Assembly (NCBI RefSeq): GCF_000715015.1
Contig: NZ_JMIW01000004.1
Coordinates: forward strand, 62,001-126,000
From: Erythrobacter longus
GTDB taxonomy: Bacteria > Pseudomonadota > Alphaproteobacteria > Sphingomonadales > Sphingomonadaceae
Length of the DNA: 64,000 nucleotides
Direction of reading: 5' to 3'
The position numbers and the translations under genes are program-made. The notes beneath the pieces were generated by a model. The model was not told the origin of the DNA. It did no database searches and was given only the letters and a program-made list of their open reading frames with translations. Positions 62,238 to 64,000 of the stretch are shown here, in pieces (the first letter of the stretch is position 1; each line of letters opens with the position of its first letter).

Positions 62238-63490
62238 CGGTCCAATCCAATCAATCGGGCAATGGAGCCGGATACGCGCTCCGCTGCATCGGCCACGATG
62301 TCATCGGAAAGATGCGCATATTTGGTTGTCGTTTCAGCGAGCGCGTGCCCCAGCAGTTTGCCGATCACCATCAGCGAAATGTTGTCGCGGATTGCTACCG
62401 AGGCGAAGCTATGGCGAAGGTCATGCAGCCGCACATCCGGCAGCGCCGCGCGATTGCGGATCTTCGGCCAATGCATGCTGAGCTTGATCGGCTTCTCAGG
62501 ATTGCGGACCGAGGGGAACAGCAAGCCTCTAGGTGTCCGGTTTTGCAGCCCTGCGATAACATCGGTGGCCTGCCGATTCAGATAGATGATCTTCGCGCCA
62601 GTCTTGCTGTCTGGCAGCATCAGGCGCGGCTCCTGCACCCATTCCCAGCGCAGTTGCTCGATCTCGCCGCAACGGGCGCCGGTGAAGATCAGCAGGCGGA
62701 TCGCCGCGACATAGAGCGGTTGCTCAGCCTCATAGTCTCGCAATGCCGTGGCCAGCCGCGCATACTCATTGCTATCAAAAAAACGCTCCATCGGTTTGCG
62801 CTTGTAGCGGGGCGTGCCCTTACAAGGGTTGGAGCCGCGCGGACGCAGGCCAAGGCGCTCGGCATAACCCATCATCACCGACAAAACCGGCAAAGTGCGA
62901 TTAAACACGCCGGGCCGTTCAACGAAGCTGTCGCGCCAGAACAGGATGTCGCCCTTTGCTAGTTCGTCAATCCGCTTATCGCCGAACGCGCCGAGGATTT
63001 CCTTGAAGATGGCGCTCTCGTTGCGCTTGCGCGTCGATGGCTTCCAGTGTCGCGAATAGTCAGCCCAGAAGCGTTCGGCGTAGTCGCGGATCAAGGGCGC
63101 ACTACTCTTCTGCGCAGCGCGAGCCTTCTTGCGCGTTGGCAGGCCGTCCAGCGCCACCTCGGCCAGCTTCGCCCGCGCGAGGCGACGGGCCGTAGCAGGA
63201 GTGATATCCTTGGAAGTTCCGAGCGACACACGACGTAGCTTGCCGCGCTGGCGGAACAGAACAAACCACGTCCGCCTGCCGCCGGGATTTACCCGCAGGC
63301 CAAAGCCCGGCAGGTCGATGTCCCAATATTCGCATATGCGCTTGCCCGGTTTACGCCGGGCGATATTGCCGTTGAGCCTTACCCGGTTGGACGGCTTTGC
63401 CTTTTCACCACTCCCGCGCCCTTCACCGGATCGAGTTCGACGATGATTCGCTGCTTCATTCGCTGGTAGCAGATAGCCATTTGCTTGCAT
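62234..63490 (-). CDS. Tyrosine recombinase/integrase, first of a tandem
   Basis: The 418-residue protein has an arm-binding domain (DLPGFGLRVNPGGRRTWFVL), a SAM-like core-binding domain (FWADYSRHWKPSTRKRNESA), and catalytic motifs TGARCGEIEQLRWEWV, LHDLRHSFASV and LGHALAETTTKYAH. All key residues are intact. It starts at ATG 63490, seven bases after GAGGAG. It overlaps the second integrase by four bases. Two such genes in a row suggest that both proteins work together, perhaps as a heteromer, in integration or excision of this element. Confidence 0.93.
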   Translation of the reverse strand: MQANGYLLPANEAANHRRTRSGEGRGSGEKAKPSNRVRLNGNIARRKPGKRICEYWDIDLPGFGLRVNPGGRRTWFVLFRQRGKLRRVSLGTSKDITPATARRLARAKLAEVALDGLPTRKKARAAQKSSAPLIRDYAERFWADYSRHWKPSTRKRNESAIFKEILGAFGDKRIDELAKGDILFWRDSFVERPGVFNRTLPVLSVMMGYAERLGLRPRGSNPCKGTPRYKRKPMERFFDSNEYARLATALRDYEAEQPLYVAAIRLLIFTGARCGEIEQLRWEWVQEPRLMLPDSKTGAKIIYLNRQATDVIAGLQNRTPRGLLFPSVRNPEKPIKLSMHWPKIRNRAALPDVRLHDLRHSFASVAIRDNISLMVIGKLLGHALAETTTKYAHLSDDIVADAAERVSGSIARLIGLDR

Positions 63491-63764
63491 TGACTTGCTC
63501 CTCTTTGTAGAGGAACAACTTCACCTAACCTATTGCTTAACAATATCTTTCTGCCGCATGGCGGCGTAGGGTGTGCTCCCTTGTTCCCATATGCGCGCGG
63601 GTTATCCAGGCGATCTGAGGTTTTGACCAAGGGTGTCTTTTCCTGTCCCTGAGGATGGAGCGCGAGCAACGGTTGCCGGCAGGTCATCGAGAGCAAATGA
63701 GAAGCTCTTGGATGCCCCAAACAGAAGGCTGCACCTGCGAAAGAGGCAGCGGCCAAGGGCGCGT
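63491..63764. other. Non-coding stretch upstream of integrases
   Basis: About 275 bases with no convincing gene. An AT-rich part at 63500-63550 could hold the integrase promoter. At 63561-63597 it shares an imperfect motif with the region before the mobilisation operon (GTAGGGTGTGC, then TTGTTCCC). An attachment site is expected near here, but the matching left end is outside the window, so no direct repeat can be tested. Confidence 0.45.
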
Positions 63765-63806
63765 GGGAAGCGAGGCACGCGGGGCATGTCGCGTGCCTGG
63801 CTTCCC
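63765..63806. repeat. Large near-perfect hairpin near the element end
   Basis: Arms GGGAAGC-g-AGGCACGCG (63765-63781) and CGCGTGCCT-g-GCTTCCC (63790-63806) form a 17-base stem with one mismatch and an 8-base loop. No T tract follows on either strand, so it is not an obvious terminator. It may be a protein-binding or recombination site. Confidence 0.65.
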
Positions 63807-63929
63807 GCCGCCCGACCCGTTGCCGGTTCGCAAGTGCATGCAGGGCCCAGATACCTACAAAGCCGCACCCTCAGGAGCGCATCGCATGATGCGCGGGACA
63901 GAGTGCGTCCATAGCCCTGCTCCTTTTTC

Positions 63930-63957
63930 GGGCGCCGCTGCTAAGCATGCGGCGCCC
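63930..63957. repeat. Inverted repeat GGGCGCCGC...GCGGCGCCC
   Basis: Perfect 9-base arms surround a 10-base loop (tgctaagcat). A T run (CTTTTTC) lies before it on the plus strand, not after, so it does not read as a terminator in either direction. It is 14 bases upstream of a possible gene start at 63972. Confidence 0.6.
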
Positions 63958-63971
63958 GTCAGCGAGGGATA

Positions 63972-64000
63972 ATGTCTGTCGGCGATCCGCTGTTCTCTAC
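63972..64000 (+). CDS. Possible start of a gene cut by the right edge
   Basis: ATG at 63972 follows GAGGG by three bases and reads MSVGDPLFS until the window ends. Only nine codons are visible, so no function can be proposed. The inverted repeat just upstream could be in its leader. Confidence 0.3.

Noticed and set aside
63379..63914. Several overlapping frames upstream of the integrases
   Set aside because: They run through the hairpin on both strands, are Arg/Pro-rich and lack start signals.
63930..63957. Rho-independent terminator
   Set aside because: The stem is strong but no T tract follows it on either strand.
1..64000. tRNA, rRNA and CRISPR arrays
   Set aside because: No cloverleaf, rRNA stretch or regularly spaced repeat set was seen; a tRNA attachment site may lie outside the window.

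Overview
The window reads as most of an integrative and conjugative element, or less likely a plasmid segment, from a GC-rich alphaproteobacterium, most plausibly a member of the Sphingomonadales. The reasons are the high-GC codon use, the F-type transfer genes in tightly overlapping order, the MobF relaxase with a TraD-type coupling protein, a GTTC-N7-GTTC SOS box of the alphaproteobacterial type, and two tandem tyrosine recombinases. No rRNA, tRNA or CRISPR array was seen. The left end is cut inside traK, so the start of the transfer operon lies outside.

Layout. (1) 1-15952, plus strand: F-type type IV secretion and mating-pair genes traK-traB-dsbC-traV-traC-unknown-trbI-S26 peptidase-traW-traU-trbC-traN-traF-traH-traG, nearly all joined by ATGA/GTGA overlaps. 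(2) 15954-43010: about 27 kb of cargo, most of it apparently anti-phage. It starts with a small membrane gene and hipBA under three operator-like repeats. A PD-(D/E)XK nuclease-like gene with an unknown partner follows, then a DUF6361-like gene coupled to a phospholipase-D-fold gene. A minus-strand operon encodes a DUF2188 protein, a TIR protein, a 54-residue zinc ribbon and a RecB-like nuclease/helicase. Divergent from it is a plus-strand operon: WYL regulator, SNF2 helicase with DUF3883, sacsin-like ATPase, DUF1156 DNA methyltransferase and DUF499 ATPase. (3) 43048-43974: a small gene divergent from a LexA-like S24 repressor, with an SOS box between them. (4) 43986-50588, minus strand: mobilisation operon (small DNA-binding-like protein, TraD, MobF relaxase, HNH endonuclease), preceded by a structured non-coding region that probably holds oriT. 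(5) 51370-60141: czcN/I/C/B/A/D-like divalent-metal efflux operon with a divergent MerR regulator. (6) 60289-63490, minus strand: two overlapping integrases coupled to a HigB/RelE-like toxin and a NadS-like antitoxin. The last 500 bases carry two strong inverted repeats and perhaps the start of another gene.

How it works together (inference): regions 1 and 4 supply conjugation. Region 3 probably links transfer or excision to DNA damage. Region 6 supplies integration and addiction. Regions 2 and 5 are the payload, phage defence and metal resistance. The strongest candidate for an under-described system is the divergent pair of operons at 23409-43010, which share one control region at 28233-28327 and combine a DISARM-like helicase/methylase logic with a sacsin-type ATPase, DUF499 and a TIR/zinc-ribbon/RecB arm, but lack DISARM's DrmA and DrmB.
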